This document shows, one piece after another, positions 1-11,700 of a stretch of DNA of 64,000 nt. The stretch is from contig NZ_SRXT01000010.1 in the NCBI RefSeq assembly GCF_004792685.1, forward strand, positions 1-64,000, in the 5' to 3' direction. How positions within the stretch are numbered: the first letter of the stretch is position 1; every line of letters begins with the position of its first letter. The translations under genes and the position numbers were made by a program. The DNA comes from Sphingomonas gei. GTDB taxonomy: Bacteria; Pseudomonadota; Alphaproteobacteria; Sphingomonadales; Sphingomonadaceae. The notes under the pieces were generated by a model, which ran no database searches, was not told where the DNA came from, and saw only the letters and a program-made list of their open reading frames with translations.

Positions 1-1
1 G

Positions 2-2323
<2,322 letters not shown>

Positions 2324-2326
2324 CGA

Positions 2327-2440
2327 TTATTGTTCTGTGGCCAGGACTACCGGAATCTGCCGATCGGTCTTGCCGCACGCTGTCCAGAGGACGCAGTCAC
2401 GCTGGCGATCGGTCAGAATGGGGTCTGCGCAATCACTGCT
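2327..2440 (-). pseudogene. LuxR-type helix-turn-helix remnant
   Basis: Read on the minus strand, the 3' end of a longer open frame encodes LTDRQRDCVLWTACGKTD followed by RQIPVVLATEQ and a stop. This matches the start of the GerE/LuxR DNA-binding domain (LTxREREVLxWxAxGKTxxEI). The second half of the HTH, with the recognition helix, is missing. No recognisable sensor domain is readable upstream in this frame. It ends 3 bases from the NRPS stop codon, tail to tail. It is interpreted as a truncated regulator scrap, consistent with a recombination junction at the end of the NRPS gene. Confidence 0.45.
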
Positions 2441-2965
2441 CCCCGAGCGCGCGGCGGGTTGCGGTACCTGATCTATGTTGGGCGAAAAAACGCACGCATA
2501 GAGATCTAGCAGCTCCGCCCAAGGTCTTCTGCGACCGCGCCACAGTTGCCGCGCGCTGTGCAGCTTCGCCGTTCGCCGTTCGCCGTTCGGATCGACTCCG
2601 CGCTCGATTGTAAATCGAAATCCCCTCGCGGCGCCTCGAGCGTCCAACAGCGCCATGACAGGCCACACCGAGCTTGATGCGGCTGCGGCGCCCGTCCTGA
2701 AGCAGGACCAAGGATTAACCATTCCGCGGCTCGCTCTCCCGCCCGAAACCGAAGGTCGGGCTCCTGAGCAACCAGAAGCTCGACTTGCGCCCTTTCTTTG
2801 CGGGCTCTGGCGATCGCCGATTAAAATGGCTGTTCGAGTGACCATCTCGAAAATCGGCGGTCCCCCCCACCTCCCATAGGTCTCGTATAGGTTCCATCGA
2901 GCGTCCGATTGCCAGTGGACGAGATTAGTTGCGGCCGGACATGCCCGGAATGGACCTAAGACGCT
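2441..2965. other. Gene-poor segment with a 7-bp triple repeat
   Basis: No convincing gene is seen. Open frames exist on both strands but none resembles a known family or has a convincing ribosome-binding site. Three perfect tandem copies of CGCCGTT lie at 2567-2587. The minus-strand frame continuing from the LuxR scrap crosses part of this stretch but has no recognisable domain. Confidence 0.5.
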
Positions 2966-4141
2966 TCAATCAAGCAGTTGCGAAGATAGCTCGTTCGTAT
3001 CTGCGCGCCCGGCGACTGCCAAGACGTTTCTAAAATCCGTGATGAGCATGCGGATGAGCTCGCTCGGTCCCGCTTCGCCAAATGCTGCAAGCGCATAGAG
3101 AAACGGACGACCAATCCAAGCGATCTCTGCCCCCAACCCGATCGCTCGGGCCACGTCCGTTCCGCTGCGGATACCGGAATCCAGCATCACGGCTGATTCC
3201 GGCACCGCCTTTTTCACGGACGGGAGGCACCGTATCGCGGCCGGTGCGGCGTCAAACTGCCTCCCGCCATGGTTTGAGACAATAACTCCGTCGGCACCGA
3301 TTTTGGCGGCACGCACGGCATCGTCTGCACAAAGCACGCCCTTGATCACGAGTTTGCGCGGCCACTGCTCGCGCAGCCGTTGAAGCCGTTGCCAATCAAG
3401 CAAGCCGCCGGTCTGAAGCCCCATCACCTCATTGAAGGGCATACTCGCCCGCGGCATATGCCGCTCGAAGTTCGGAAAAGAGATTTTTCGGCCGATCAGG
3501 CGCCGCATCGTCCACTGAGGTGAAAGCATGCAATCTGCGATAAGGCGCGCTCCGGGCCGCAACGGCAAGGCTAACCCGTTTCGAAGATCCCGTATCCGCC
3601 TCCCTGGAACAGGCACGTCGACCGTAATAACCAAGACGTCCACACCCGCGATCTCAAGGCGCGATAGGATTGCGTTCGTGACAGCTTCGTCCCGGGGACA
3701 GTAAAGTTGGAACCAAGGAACTCTCCCGGTGCGCCGGATGACTTCTTCGACGCCGGTTCCCGCTGCGGCACTGCAAATATATGGAATGTTGGCGCTCGCA
3801 GCAGCGTGAGCCAGGATCACATCTGCCTCGGGGCCAATCAGGTCCGCCAAGCCCAATGGCGCAATCCCAAACGGCGCGTCATAATCCTGTCCGAGCAATT
3901 TGCAGCGCGTCGAGACTCCAACACAACCGCCAAGCCTGGGGGTGATAGTGACTTGCCCAAAGGCATCAAGGTTTCGCTGCAACGTGCTCTCATTCCCTGC
4001 TGCACCTTCGACAAAATCGAACACGAACCGCGGAAGCTTCTTGCGGGCGCGCCGGCGCAGATCCTCCACGCAGAAAATGCCTGCGCCCTCGAAACCTCGA
4101 CGGCTCATTGGCGCGCTTGAGTGCCGTTGCAACCAATCCAA
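2966..4141 (-). CDS. FMN-dependent alpha-hydroxy-acid dehydrogenase/oxidase
   Basis: A 391-residue TIM-barrel flavoenzyme of the lactate/mandelate dehydrogenase and glycolate oxidase family, which oxidises 2-hydroxy acids to 2-oxo acids using FMN. The family active-site signature SNHGGRQ is present at about 289-295, with catalytic His291. Lys267 in VIKGV sits where the FMN-binding lysine is expected. The FMN phosphate-binding segment DSGIRSGTDVARAIGLGA and the following IGRPFLYAL are intact, and length is normal. The frame opens with TTG at 4141. An in-frame ATG at 4108 (MSRRGFEGAG) gives a more typical N-terminus; neither has a clear Shine-Dalgarno sequence. The substrate cannot be assigned. 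It stands alone among decayed genes and is the only intact metabolic enzyme in the first 8 kb. Confidence 0.92.
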   Translation of the reverse strand: MDWLQRHSSAPMSRRGFEGAGIFCVEDLRRRARKKLPRFVFDFVEGAAGNESTLQRNLDAFGQVTITPRLGGCVGVSTRCKLLGQDYDAPFGIAPLGLADLIGPEADVILAHAAASANIPYICSAAAGTGVEEVIRRTGRVPWFQLYCPRDEAVTNAILSRLEIAGVDVLVITVDVPVPGRRIRDLRNGLALPLRPGARLIADCMLSPQWTMRRLIGRKISFPNFERHMPRASMPFNEVMGLQTGGLLDWQRLQRLREQWPRKLVIKGVLCADDAVRAAKIGADGVIVSNHGGRQFDAAPAAIRCLPSVKKAVPESAVMLDSGIRSGTDVARAIGLGAEIAWIGRPFLYALAAFGEAGPSELIRMLITDFRNVLAVAGRADTNELSSQLLD

Positions 4142-4478
4142 GCGCTGAAACGCTCAAATGCTTTCGCAATCGAGGCAGGATTGACATTACCAAACGCGAA
4201 CAGAATCATGTTTCTGCAACACCCTTCAAGCGAGAACAGCGTCATTGGCCTAGCAACAATGTCAGCGTCGCCCTAGCCTACTTGACGACAACAAGCGAGC
4301 GTCCGAAATTGCTTGCTGGCATTCGCCGTCAAGCCAGCGAGCGGAGGCTTTCGGGCGGCGGCCCCGGTGATGCGGAATGACAGATTCTTGGGCGAGTAGC
4401 TGCCGTTCCCCAACACCGGGTGGCAGCCTTGCCTCGAAGGGTCGGGAGAAGCTCGCCCGTAACCTTTGCCCCGAGACC
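4142..4478. other. No gene recognised
   Basis: Upstream region of the alpha-hydroxy-acid dehydrogenase. Only short overlapping open frames are present, none with family resemblance. It presumably holds the promoter of the dehydrogenase, but no clear -35/-10 pair was identified. Confidence 0.4.
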
Positions 4479-5020
4479 TCAGCTACTGCTGCTTTTCGCT
4501 GCCTTGGGCGCGGGGATGCGCGATCGATCATTTGAGGGAGGCAACGCGCCAATTAATCGCAGGCTAAGCACCCGAGCAGCGACGTCATCTGCCTCTTCCC
4601 AGAGACAAGTTCGAATATCATCCACGAAGGTCTGCCATTTCGCACTTTTCGCGTTTTTGCCCGCTGAGCCCTTGTTCGCGGGGGCGGCTCTTGACGGACT
4701 TTTCAGCAGGATATCAAAGGGCTTGCTGTAGGTCACCGAGAGCGTTCGGTCTCGAAACTGTGCGGTGAGCGCGTTTAAGATCGTGGTCTCGATGCGACCG
4801 TCCAGATTGTCGATCTAGATCTGCTTCATGCGCTCGCGCAGCGCGCCCGCTCGCTCTGGAGACGCGACACGGCAGCGTCGTGGTCGCGGTGCAACTCGCC
4901 AAAATTCTCTTTCAGGGCTCGGACAAGCCAGCCGTACATGCTTTCACTCAATTCGATCCGGTCGAGCATTGCGGTGAACTGCTCGAGCAGCACCTCTCCG
5001 CGCACATAGGGTTCACCAAC
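4479..5020 (-). pseudogene. Large serine recombinase, C-terminal remnant
   Basis: Conceptual minus-strand translation from about 5005 reads GEPYVRGEVLLEQFTAMLDR, then WLVRALKENFGELHRDHDAA, then a coiled-coil stretch. This is the characteristic region after the zinc ribbon of resolvase-type site-specific recombinases. The frame is broken by a probable one-base deletion near 4842 and an in-frame TAG at 4815-4817. It then continues as IDNLDGRI..., followed by LSVTYSKPFDILLKS, which matches the family's C-terminal (L)TVTFxxPFDLL segment. The region between these two blocks looks shorter than usual, suggesting an internal deletion. The N-terminal catalytic domain with the active Ser is not found in place. 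It is a mobile-element relic that may have brought in this accessory region. Confidence 0.72.
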
Positions 5021-5681
5021 GCGCCGTTGTCCAACCGACGCCGCCGCGCTGGAGCTCCCGACGGTGCATCAGTCGGAATCCGAAGAATACGCAAAGGATG
5101 GTTCGTATGGGAGCCGCTCTTATAGGTCAGGGTCGGCGGCGAGGTGACGCGACCACCAACCCGGGTCGTGACGATCGTGGATTCCAGCATGGTGGCCCGC
5201 CGGCCGGCTTCGTCACAGGTGATGAGGAGGCCTATGATGCCGCGGTCGATCGCGCCGTGATTGTTGACTTGGGCCGGCGGATATTGCCGGACGCATCTTA
5301 CTCATAGTCCGCGGCCGCCGCGCGGGTTCCGTCGGGTTGGGTGTCGTCCCAGTGGACCAGGCCGGCCCAGCGCGTCATGGCTCGCAATTGCGTTGCGCAG
5401 GCCGTCGATGACATCGCGGATCTGGCGACCCATGAGATCCACCCCGGCGCCGTGAGACAAAACGGCATCGTTCTTCCCGGCAACTATACGCTGATACGCG
5501 TCGGACACGGCGACGTGCGATTCCGGGAGCGAATGGGATCCGCGTGAAGCTGTTTTTGTTCGGCTCCGGCTGAAGGAGCAGGCCATCAACCTCGACGACT
5601 ACGTTTCCCGCGCCTGTACCGATAAGCCCTCCGCAGGCGAGCGGTGCGCATACGCTTTTGTCCAACCTCGGCGGACCTTGA
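5021..5681. other. Decayed segment, no assignable gene
   Basis: Several short, mutually overlapping frames lie on both strands. The minus-strand frames between about 5300 and 5665 have coding-like composition but switch frame and match no family I recognise. This is probably further remnant DNA between the recombinase relic and the small gene that ends at 5682. Confidence 0.4.
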
Positions 5682-6062
5682 TCAGGCCGATCCGGTCCGC
5701 GCTGCTAGCACCATACGAAGCACGATTCGGGTCGAGCGGAGCGCCGCGCGCAATGCGCCGACGAGATTGGGGCGAACGTCGGGCGGCAGTTCGTCGTCAA
5801 GGTCGAGCAAAGCAAGCAGCCGCTCTTCATCGCACGTGAGGTCGCCGTCGGATGGGTCGCCCGCATCGAATCGGCGACGGAACCCCGCTTCGTAGAGTTT
5901 CAACAGTCCATCGATGACCGGCGCCAGCAATGCGTCGCCTGCGATGGAGTAAGCGGATGCCAGCAAGGGCTGGACAGGCGTGCCGCTATCACGGGCCAGG
6001 CGCCAGAAGCGCACTCCGTCAATCAGTGCCGAAGCATGCGGCGAGGCGTGCGCGAGGCGCAT
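5682..6062 (-). CDS. Small conserved-looking hypothetical protein (126 aa)
   Basis: A 126-residue soluble protein without signal peptide or membrane segment. It starts at ATG 6062, preceded on the minus strand by AGAAAGGACCCCGCG, a good Shine-Dalgarno sequence (AAAGGA) about 8 bases upstream. That is the main reason to believe it is real although its neighbours are broken. The sequence opens MRLAHASPHASALIDGVRFW and has an acidic central stretch (DLTCDEERLLALLDLDDELP). No family is recognised. It appears intact inside a pseudogene-rich stretch. Confidence 0.55.
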   Translation of the reverse strand: MRLAHASPHASALIDGVRFWRLARDSGTPVQPLLASAYSIAGDALLAPVIDGLLKLYEAGFRRRFDAGDPSDGDLTCDEERLLALLDLDDELPPDVRPNLVGALRAALRSTRIVLRMVLAARTGSA

Positions 6063-6249
6063 CGCGGGGTCCTTTCTGCGTCATCCCCTGCCCAAACAGC
6101 TCCCGCGACTTCCCGTTTCGGGAATGTCGTGATGGGCTACCTCCGCACTGTTTCCACATTAAGGCAATGACTATCGGCTCGTCGCATCCTGGCCCGGAAT
6201 CGGGCGCGACGCGAGCAGATGCGCGGAGTCGCCCGCGGTCCGGTGCCGC

Positions 6250-7511
6250 ATGCACGCCCGCGACGGTCAAGCGGTCGGCGGAATGGTCCAACGCATCCAG
6301 AACGGCAATGACGACGTCTTCATCAACCAGGCGCGCCCGGTGACGGTCAAGGAAACCTGCACTCGCTATTCGGCCTCGACGATCCAGGACGTGTCGGGCA
6401 ACTCCCGGCTGCTCGATCTGGTCGCTCTGAACAACGCTGGCGCAGTCGTCGGCGCGCTGACCGAGGGCGGTGTCGCCCGCTATGGTTCGGAATTCGCCAA
6501 TGGCTAGGGCACGCAGAGTACCGTGGCGCTCTATGCCTCGGACGAATGGCAGATCGCGCCGGGCTTCCGCATCGACGGCGGCGCGCGCTTCGAGCAGGTG
6601 ATAGCGCGCGGCGCGCAGGAGAATAGTCGTTCGATCAACCTCGGCAATCCGCTGACCTTGGCCGACGATAGGGCACTGACCAGCAACGGCGTGTTCGTGC
6701 CGTATAGCCGCACCTTCGTCGGCTGGCCGCTGGGCACCGACTGGCGGTTCGTCGAGCGCGCGGGCATGTTCGCCCGCTAAACCTCGGCCTTCCGCCTGCC
6801 CAGCGTGGGGAGCTTCATCACGAGCGCCACCGCGCAGCCGGTGATCCAGGGGATCGAGAGGTGGGAAGCGGGCGTAAAATGCGCCTCGCCGCTGTCAGCT
6901 TATACGCGACCGGATTCCTGACCGACTTCGACTCCTATTCGATCGGCAATACGTTCTTCAACACCGCGACCAACGGCTATATCCAGCAGACCGTATATAC
7001 CGACGCGCGCGCGTACGGCGTCGAGTTCGAAGGCACGATCCGCCCAGCGGTATTCTTCGACTTCACCCTCAACGCGACCTGGCAGAAGCCGACTTTCCGC
7101 AACCTGAAATACAACGAGCTTTCGGGCACCACGCTGATCCCGCGCGACTATTCGGGCAACCAGTTGCTCCGCGTCCCCAAGCTGGCGCTGCACGCGACGC
7201 CAGCATTCAATCTGTTCGACGGCCGGCTCCGCGCGCAGCTCGACGTCGAGCACTACACCAAACGCTATGCCGACGCGGCGAACACGTCGGAATTGCCCGC
7301 CTATACCGTGCTCAACGCCAGCTTGCGGCTGGGCGTGACTGACCGGCTCAGCCTTTGGACCTATGGCGACAATCTGACCAACACGATCGACCTCACCGAA
7401 GGTAATCCGCGCGCGGGCGAGCTGACCAGCGGCCAGGCCAACGACCTTCTGTTCATCGGCCGGCTGATCCTCGGCCGCAACTTCCGCTTCGCGGTGGACT
7501 TGAAGTTCTGA
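6250..7511 (+). pseudogene. TonB-dependent outer-membrane receptor, broken
   Basis: The beta-barrel half of a TonB-dependent receptor can be followed across three pieces. Frame 1 runs from 6250 to an in-frame TAG (6505-6507), continues in the same frame through VALYASDEWQIAPGFRIDGG to TAA (6778-6780), and resumes in frame 3 at about 6861-7511. The last piece has typical barrel-strand segments (ARAYGVEFEGTIRPAVFFDF, TLNATWQKP, LDVEHYTKRYADAANTSELP, YGDNLTN) and ends in VDLKF, the expected C-terminal aromatic outer-membrane insertion signal. The plug domain and TonB box are absent. Two nonsense codons plus a frameshift near 6870 mean no functional receptor. It lies directly upstream of a broken PHP-type hydrolase; such pairs are common in sphingomonads. 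Confidence 0.82.
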
Positions 7512-8342
7512 CGCACCGGCTCGCGACCGCGCTGCTCGCCGCATCGGCTCCCGCGGCGGCGGCGCAGGAGCGTGCGCCGGACATCGCCCTTACCGGCAAC
7601 ATTACCGACGCCGATCACGAGCAATACAAACCGCTGCCGTTCGACGTTCCCAGGGGCGTCGAGCGGATCACCGTGACGCTCGACTATGACAAGGCTAACA
7701 AGACCGTCATTGACCTCGGGCTGTGGCATCCCGAGCGGTTTCGAGGCTGGAGCGGGGCACCCGCAGCCAGTTCACGCTGAGCGCGAGCGATGCGACACCG
7801 GACTACCTGCCGGGGCGCTGCCCGCAGGCGAATGGCGGGTGATGCTCGGCATTCCCAACGCACGCTGCGATAGCCGTGCGGCGTACCGCGTCACCGTCCG
7901 GTTCGACCAGCGCGATCGTCTTGAGGCCAGTGCAGCGATAGCCGAGCCGCGGATCGTCGACGCGCCCGCGGCGGCGGGGCTCGATTTCATCGCAGCGACC
8001 GACCACAACAATACCGCACATTTCGGCGGCCTGCGCGAGTTCCAGCCGTGGTTCGACAAGCTGCTGCTGATCCCAGGGATCGAGATCACTACCTTTGGCG
8101 GACATGTCAACATCTCCGACCCGCGCCGCTTCGTCGATTTTCGGGTGGGCAGCGAAGCGGTCCCGGATGTCGGCGCGCTACAGCGGGGCATCGCCGATGC
8201 GCGGGCGATCATGTCGATCAACCATCCAGCGCTGCCCTCGGGCGAACGCTGCATGGCGGGCAAGGGCTCCCCACGCCTTGGACCACCCCTACCGAGTGTT
8301 CGCAAAGCTCCTGGGCGTCAGAGGCTTGCTAAGAGTGCTTGA
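7508..8342 (+). pseudogene. CehA/McbA-like PHP-domain metallohydrolase, broken
   Basis: Directly after the receptor relic, a frame reads a signal-peptide-like start (LATALLAASAPAAAAQ) and then PLPFDVPRGVERITVTLDYD. It shifts frame near 7745 and continues as GEWRVMLGIPNARCDSRAAY, then GLDFIAATDHNNTAHFGG, LLIPGIEITTFGGHVNI and SINHPALPSGERCMAG. These are PHP-domain metal-ligand blocks of the CehA/McbA family. The first HxHxxDG-type block is missing; the segment before LDFIAATDHN is shortened. The frame leaves the family after the SINHP block and stops at 8340-8342. One frameshift, an internal loss and a truncated end make this a pseudogene. Confidence 0.75.
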
Positions 8343-8491
8343 TGATATGCTGCCCCAACTTCAGCCCAAAGCTGACTTTCCCTACTTCTGTATTACCTCA
8401 AGCCAGTATTCGATCGCGCGACCAGCGCAGCAGATCGAGAGGCGGTGTCGGCTTTTGTCGCAAGCGTAGCGGTTCAGGAATGACCCAACCC

Positions 8492-8520
8492 TGTCGGACG
8501 ACAGGATGTGTCGTCCGGCA
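8492..8520. terminator. Strong hairpin, possible terminator
   Basis: TGTCGGACGACA and TGTCGTCCGGCA form a 12-bp stem with one G-T wobble and the five-base loop GGATG. No T-run follows on either strand, so it could be a factor-dependent terminator or another RNA structure. It lies about 150 bases after the hydrolase relic. Confidence 0.45.
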
Positions 8521-8575
8521 TCGTCATACCCATCCTCAGCGGCCACATCGAGTCGCAGCGAGGATGGAGAATGAG

Positions 8576-8692
8576 ATGGGCAAGAACAGAGGCGGCGGCA
8601 GCTCCCAGCGGGCGGTACGTAAACACGAAGCACGGCAGCGCCAGTCCACGCACCACGGTGCCCGAAAGCAGCGACCTAGCGGCAGGGGGTGA
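8576..8692 (+). CDS. Possible very small basic protein (38 aa)
   Basis: The reading frame begins MGKNRGGGSSQRAVRKHEAR and ends KQRPSGRG, giving 38 residues that are extremely rich in Arg, Lys, Gln and Gly and lack hydrophobic segments. GGAG lies 6 bases before the ATG, and a possible upstream in-frame ATG is at 8564. A perfect 9-bp hairpin begins 5 bases after the stop. The compact arrangement of ribosome site, short frame and hairpin suggests a real gene. No family is recognised, and the composition alone could arise by chance in GC-rich DNA. Confidence 0.3.
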   Translation: MGKNRGGGSSQRAVRKHEARQRQSTHHGARKQRPSGRG

Positions 8693-8697
8693 TCGAT

Positions 8698-8720
8698 GAG
8701 GCGGGGCATAACCCCGCCTC
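8698..8720. terminator. Perfect 9-bp stem hairpin between converging genes
   Basis: GAGGCGGGG and CCCCGCCTC flank a five-base loop CATAA. It lies 39 bases beyond the stop of the minus-strand RTX gene and just after the small plus-strand frame, so it could terminate both directions. A T-tract is weak or absent. Confidence 0.6.
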
Positions 8721-8759
8721 GTCTATACCTTCAGCGTGCGAAACCTCGCCCGCATGATG

Positions 8760-11700
8760 CTAGATCAAGAAATGCAGCCCATCCGCGGTCACAAACGTCT
8801 CCACGTTCGCGGCGCCGTCGAACCAGTCTGTAAGCACCACTCCGGCATTTTGCACGCCGTCGGACATGTCCGCCTTATTGGTGAAATGGAGATCATCGCC
8901 GACGCGGAAAAACTCTACGTCCGAGGCATCCTGCGCGTTCAGCAACACCGTGTCGATGCCGTAGAGGCCCGTCTCGTTCACGTAGACGATCCCGCTGGCG
9001 GCGGCGATATCATAGACGTCGCTCCCTTCCCCGCCAAAGGCGAATCCAGTGCCAGCGAACGAGAGCATGTCATCTCCGTCTCCGCCAAACAGGAAATCAT
9101 TGCCGATGCCGCCCGTCAGGATGTCGTCACCTGCCTGACCATCGATCGTATCATCGCCCGACCCGCCGACAATGAAGTTGTTCCCGCCATTTCCCGTACC
9201 GGCAAAATCGCCAGTTCCCGTGAACACGAGATTTTCGACATTGGCCGCGTCAGCGAGAGCGAAGCTCGCCAGGTCGGTGCGAACCTCATCGGTGCCCTCA
9301 CCGCCGAATTCCGTGATCGACACGCCGACATCGCCAATCATGTAGACATCGTTCCCGGCACCACCCTGAAGCACATGACCGCTCGTCGCGGATGACAAAT
9401 TGTCGGCGAGGTTCGAGCCAATGACCTTTTCGATCGAGATCAGCGTGTCTCCGGCGGCATCTCCGCCGCTGACGATCCCGGTGGTTAGATCGACTGTGAC
9501 CGCCACGGCCGAAGCCGAATAGTCGGCAATGTCGTCACCAGCTCCGCCAGAGAGGACGTCCGCACCCGCTCCGCCGGTCAACCTGTCGTTGCCATCGCCA
9601 CCGATCAACATGTCGTCGCCGGCCCGTCCATCGAGCACGTCGCCCCCCGAACCACCGGTGACGACGTTATTTCCGCTGTTGCCGGTGCCGGCGAAGGCGC
9701 CGACTCCGGTGAAGGTGAGATTACTCCACGTTGGCGGCATTGGCGATCGTGAGGCTTGCCAGAGCGGTGCGCACCTCATCCATACCGCCCCCGCTCGCCT
9801 CGCCGGTCGTCACACCGGCGCTGCCGACGAGATAGATGTCGTCTCCGGCACCACCCTGGAGCGTGTGGCCGCTTGTCGACGACGCCAGCGTGTCCGCGAA
9901 GTTCGAGCCAATTACCTTTTCGATCGACGTGAGCACATCGCCATCGGCATCTCCGCCGCTGGCCGTGCCTGCGGTCAGATCAATCGCCACGGCCGCGCTC
10001 GAACCCGAATAGTCGGCGGTGTCCGTCCCGTTGCCGCCCGCCAGCGTGTCGGCCCCGCTGCCACCGGCCAGCACGTCGTTTCCGTCGCCGCCATTCAACA
10101 CATCGTTGCCTGCCCCGCCGACGATGCGGTTGTTGCCGCTGTTCCCCGTACCGACGAAGTCGCCGTTTCCGGTGAAAACGAGATTCTCGACGTTGGCGGC
10201 GCTGGCGATCGTAAAGCTTGCCAGTGCGGTGCGAACCTCATCCGTACCGCCGCCGCCGGATTCGACGATCACGACGCCGGCATCGCCGACGAGGTAGATG
10301 TCGTTTCCGCCGCCGCCCTGGAGCGTGTGGCCGCTTGTCGACGACACCAGCGTGTCGCCCAGATTCGAGCCGATCACCCGTTCGATCGAGGCAACCGCGT
10401 CGCCATTGGCATCGCCGCCGCTCACGGTGCCCGTCGTCAGATCCACGCTGACCGCCGAGGCCGAAGATGAATAATCGGCAGCATCGTGACCGTCCCCGCC
10501 GGAGAGTATGTCCGCACCCGCGCCGCCGATAAGACGGTCGTCGCCCGCGCCGCCGATCAGCGTATCGTCGCCGGCACGGCCATCGAGCACGTCGCCTGCC
10601 GATCCGCCGGTCATGATGTTGTTGGCGTTGTTGCCGACACCGTTAAAGACGCCGATGCCAGTGAAGACGAGGCTCTCGACATTGGCGAAACTGGCGATGC
10701 TCATGCTCGCCAGAGCAGTGCGCACCTCATCGGCTCCGCCGCCAGCGGCTTCGCTGATCGTCACGCCCGTGCCGTCGACGAGGTAGACGTCGTCTCCCGC
10801 GCCGCCCTGAAGCACATTGCCGCTCGTCGACGACGACAGCGTGTCGCCGACGCTCGAGCCGATCACCTTCTCGATCGAAATGAGCACGTCGCCCGCGGCA
10901 TCTCCCCCGCTGCCCGTACCGCCGGTCAAGTCCACGGTCACCGCCGCGCCCGAACCTGAATAGTCGATCGTGTCGGTTCCGTTGCCGCCGTCCAGCGTGT
11001 GCGCCGAAAGCCCGCTCACGAAGCTGTCGTTGTAACTGGACCCAACATAGCGCTCGATGCTGACGAAGACGTCCCCCGCCGCGTCGCCGGTCGAAGTCGA
11101 GTTCTTCAAATCCAGACGCACCGACGCGCCCGCGGTCGCATAGCTCGCGGTGTCGGTACCGTCACCACCGTCGAGTGTGTCGGTACCGTCACCACCGTCG
11201 AGTGTGTCGCTCCCGCCGCCGCCGATGAGCACATCGTCGCCATTATATCCGGAGATGGTGTCGTTTCCGCCTGCACCGTCGAGATAGTCAGCCGACGTCG
11301 CGCCGCGCAGCGTGTCGGCGAAAGCCGAACCCACCACGCCTTCGATGCCCGCATAGAAATCGCGTGCGGCATGGCCGGTATTCACCGCCATATTGACGAG
11401 ATCGACCAGTACGTCGCCCGAAGCCGACACATAGCTGGCGAGATCGAAGCCGTCGCCGCCGATCAACGTGTCGCCGCCCGCACCGCCGATCAGCGTGTCG
11501 TTGCCGCCCTGGCCTTCCAGCCGATCGGCGATGCTGCCGCCAGTGATCATGTTGTCGCTGGCATTGCCATAGCCCGAGAAGTCCGCGGTGCCGGTATAGG
11601 TGAGGTTTTCGACATTGGCGCCGAGCCCGAAGCTCGCCCCATCGGTGCGCACTTCGTCGATGCCGCCGTTCGCCGCTTCGGTGAAGACCATGACGGCGTT

